A DNA stretch of 64,000 bases from Planctomycetota bacterium (GTDB lineage Bacteria; Planctomycetota; Planctomycetia; Pirellulales; Pirellulaceae), in assembly GCA_026692905.1 (NCBI GenBank), contig JAPLNL010000126.1, forward strand, positions 1 through 64,000, written 5' to 3'. The translations under genes and the position numbers were made by a program. The notes under the pieces are model-generated. The model made no database searches, was not told the origin of the DNA, and was given only the letters and a program-made list of their open reading frames with translations. Position 1 is the first letter of the stretch. Each line of letters opens with the position of its first letter. Shown here in pieces: positions 62,285 through 64,000 of this stretch.

Positions 62285-63715
62285 ATGCGTCTACAAACCC
62301 TATCCAAGTTTTTATTAACCCTAGCAATTGCTTTCGCGATTTGCTCTGCACCATGTCTGGCTTTCCAAAACCAAGGTGGTGGCGGCGGTGGCGGTGGCGG
62401 CGGTGGCGGCGGCGGTGGCAATAACAACACGGGCGGTTCCGGGGTCGCTGGTATCGATATTGATGCCGCTGGAGTTTTGAGAGTTACGCAAATCGATCCC
62501 TCTCTCGCGTTTACACAGCGCCAGGCTGCACTTCAAAGCAAACCACGCGGTTCTGTTCGCACTTCACCCATGCGAAAAGTCTCCCTCAATCGTCTAGAAG
62601 CCTTCGTCGCCAAAAAACTTGAGCAAGGGGATTTGCTCAGCGATGAAGTCTTGAGCCTCGCTGGACTTAGCCGACTCGAGTACGTCTTTTACATGCCAGA
62701 ATCGAAGGATATCGTTCTTGCGGGTCCTGCAGACCAATGGCATGTCGACACCAACAATCGCTTGGTCGGTCTGACGACCGGTCGGCCAACGTTAAGACTT
62801 GAGGACCTCGTGGTCGCGTTGAGGGCATTCGCAAATAACGACGAACATGTGAACGTGATCGCTTGCTCAATCGATCCCACAGCCGAAGGGCTCAAGAGAA
62901 TGAAGCAGTACTATGCGCAATTTGGTGGCCAGATGCCGCAAGGTGTGGATGCACGAACGATCGCCCTCGGTGCAAAAGATGCCCTTGGTTTGCAAACCAT
63001 TACGATCAAGGGTGTGCCGAAAACCACTCACTTCGCTCAAGTTCTCGTTGAAGCAGACTACCGAATGAAGCTGATCGGTATTGGGCTTCAAGACCCAATC
63101 ATTCCAATGCAAAGCTGGATTCAACGCACTTCGCCTGGAGCCAATGCCAACGCCCTGCAGCGCTGGTATTTCCAAGCGGATTACAGTTCGGTGGCAACCA
63201 ACGAAGCGGGCACAGCGTTGCACTTGCAAGGGCGAGGAGTCAAGCTAAGCGGTGAAAAAGAAACCGTCGAAAAGAACGGCGACCGTGTCAAAACAGGTAG
63301 CTCAGGTGATCAAGCTAGCAAAGGCTTCACCAAAGAGTTCACCGAGAAGTTCGATAAGCTTGCTGATGTGACTCCAGTGTTTTTCGAAATGAGAAACTTG
63401 TTTGACGTTAGTGTTGCCGCAGCTTTCATTCAGGATCGTAATCTCTACGAAAAGTCGGGTTGGAAACTTGGGGTATTCGCAGACGAGAGCAAGCTTCGAG
63501 TGAGCACCGCTGCAAGTGTGAACCAAGTCGAAACAGCGGTCAACGCCGTCTGGAAGAACTCGCAATTGGTCACTCCGATCGGTGGCGGAGTTCACATCGC
63601 GGCCAGAAAATTAGTAGACCCATCGGCTACAAAAGTCGAAAATGAGCTTGATCCACTACGGGATAAAGGCTCTGCTCCTGCAGACCTCGCCGCCGATCAA
63701 TGGTGGTGGGACTAA
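62285..63715 (+). CDS. DUF1598-type exported planctomycete protein with poly-Gly tract
   Basis: The 476-residue protein has a signal peptide (LLTLAIAFAICSAPCLAF), then a run of about 15 glycines and an Asn/Thr/Gly segment. The rest matches a DUF1598-like domain as I recall it (LSRLEYVFYMPESKDIVLAG, LGAKDALGLQTITIKGVPKT, FAQVLVEADYRMKLIGIGLQ, ending LAADQWWWD). The family seems confined to planctomycetes and its function is unknown. The glycine run is encoded by near-perfect ggtggcggc repeats. It is followed 28 nt later by a VanZ-like gene on the same strand, so they may be co-transcribed. Confidence 0.82.
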   Translation: MRLQTLSKFLLTLAIAFAICSAPCLAFQNQGGGGGGGGGGGGGGGNNNTGGSGVAGIDIDAAGVLRVTQIDPSLAFTQRQAALQSKPRGSVRTSPMRKVSLNRLEAFVAKKLEQGDLLSDEVLSLAGLSRLEYVFYMPESKDIVLAGPADQWHVDTNNRLVGLTTGRPTLRLEDLVVALRAFANNDEHVNVIACSIDPTAEGLKRMKQYYAQFGGQMPQGVDARTIALGAKDALGLQTITIKGVPKTTHFAQVLVEADYRMKLIGIGLQDPIIPMQSWIQRTSPGANANALQRWYFQADYSSVATNEAGTALHLQGRGVKLSGEKETVEKNGDRVKTGSSGDQASKGFTKEFTEKFDKLADVTPVFFEMRNLFDVSVAAAFIQDRNLYEKSGWKLGVFADESKLRVSTAASVNQVETAVNAVWKNSQLVTPIGGGVHIAARKLVDPSATKVENELDPLRDKGSAPADLAADQWWWD

Positions 63716-63743
63716 TCGATACCTTTCAGCCAAAAAGCAGCCA

Positions 63744-64000
63744 ATGCGAGCGACTATCAACGGTTTACGAATTGCGATAGTCGCTCTTGGTTTTTACTGG
63801 TTGCTTCTTTTCATAGGGACGCACATCCCGCCCAACCAACTTTTAGGCAAAATAAACCAAAGCGACAAACTGCTTCATCTTCTTGCATTTGCTGGCTTGG
63901 CATTCTTGATGTGCTGGGCGTTACCCACCATTCGATCGCAAATGTATCGAAACACGCTCACGGGTGGTGGGATTTGCGTCCTCTACGCTGCGATTGATGA
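63744..64000 (+). CDS. VanZ-like membrane protein (partial, cut by the window end)
   Basis: The ATG at 63744 opens a frame of 85 codons to the window end. It starts with a hydrophobic segment and continues FIGTHIPPN, SDKLLHLLAFAGLAFLM, a pattern close to VanZ family proteins (...P...DK..H...f..l). These are small multi-span proteins, one of which gives low-level teicoplanin resistance. Function here is unknown. It is 28 nt downstream of the DUF1598 gene. Confidence 0.7.
   Translation, partial: MRATINGLRIAIVALGFYWLLLFIGTHIPPNQLLGKINQSDKLLHLLAFAGLAFLMCWALPTIRSQMYRNTLTGGGICVLYAAID

Overview
The window looks like a chromosome segment of a planctomycete, most likely of the Pirellulales (Rhodopirellula-like). 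This is inferred from gene content, not from a marker gene. It has two DUF1559 pseudopilin-type proteins, a DUF1598 protein, a DUF1080 (3-keto-disaccharide hydrolase) protein with a cytochrome-like leader, three formylglycine sulfatases in a row, two FG-GAP/ASPIC-UnbV proteins, a membrane-anchored pentaheme cytochrome with TPRs, an OprB porin and many secreted proteins. Shine-Dalgarno signals are often weak and GTG/TTG starts are common. I saw no rRNA, tRNA or CRISPR.

Layout. 1-1.3 kb: a REP-associated tyrosine transposase (RAYT) inside a cluster of palindromic REP-like elements. 1.4-5 kb: a small membrane protein, a DUF885 metallopeptidase-like protein and a DctA-type symporter. 5.1-11 kb: an exosortase-like/TPR membrane protein, a membrane MutS-like ATPase and a TPR lipoprotein. 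11-24.3 kb: a cytochrome/FG-GAP pair, a DUF1559 pair, a propeller protein, a 1,224-residue FG-GAP lipoprotein and an unknown protein. 24.4-31.9 kb: rhomboid protease, Gly-rich periplasmic protein, stand-alone M41-like peptidase, OprB porin, cyclophilin, YugP-like peptidase and a propeller protein. 32.3-38 kb: an ABC ATPase coupled to a large membrane protein, the DUF1080 protein and an orphan cytochrome oxidase subunit III. 38.3-45.2 kb: an operon-like run on the minus strand, from ECF sigma factor and small membrane protein through three GspF-like proteins to I-, J- and K-like minor pseudopilins and DUF1559. 45.3-54.3 kb: CoA-disulfide reductase with rhodanese, a secreted unknown, mtnC and mtnD (methionine salvage), Fe/Mn superoxide dismutase, a HAF-repeat protein and TruD. 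54.4-60.2 kb: three sulfatases. 60.7-64 kb: a Pro/Tyr-rich outer-membrane-type protein, a DUF1598 protein and the start of a VanZ-like protein.

The strongest unexplained signal is between the genes. At least five families of dispersed palindromic repeats fill most intergenic gaps. They include a MITE-like element of about 160-200 bp found at four places, one copy of which sits inside another repeat whose uninterrupted form is also in the window. There is also an array of five 41-bp hairpin-forming units. The best candidate for an undescribed protein system is the 38.3-45.2 kb pseudopilin assembly operon. It has three successive divergent GspF genes, one pseudopilin with a pentapeptide-repeat tail, its own sigma factor, and no ATPase or secretin nearby.
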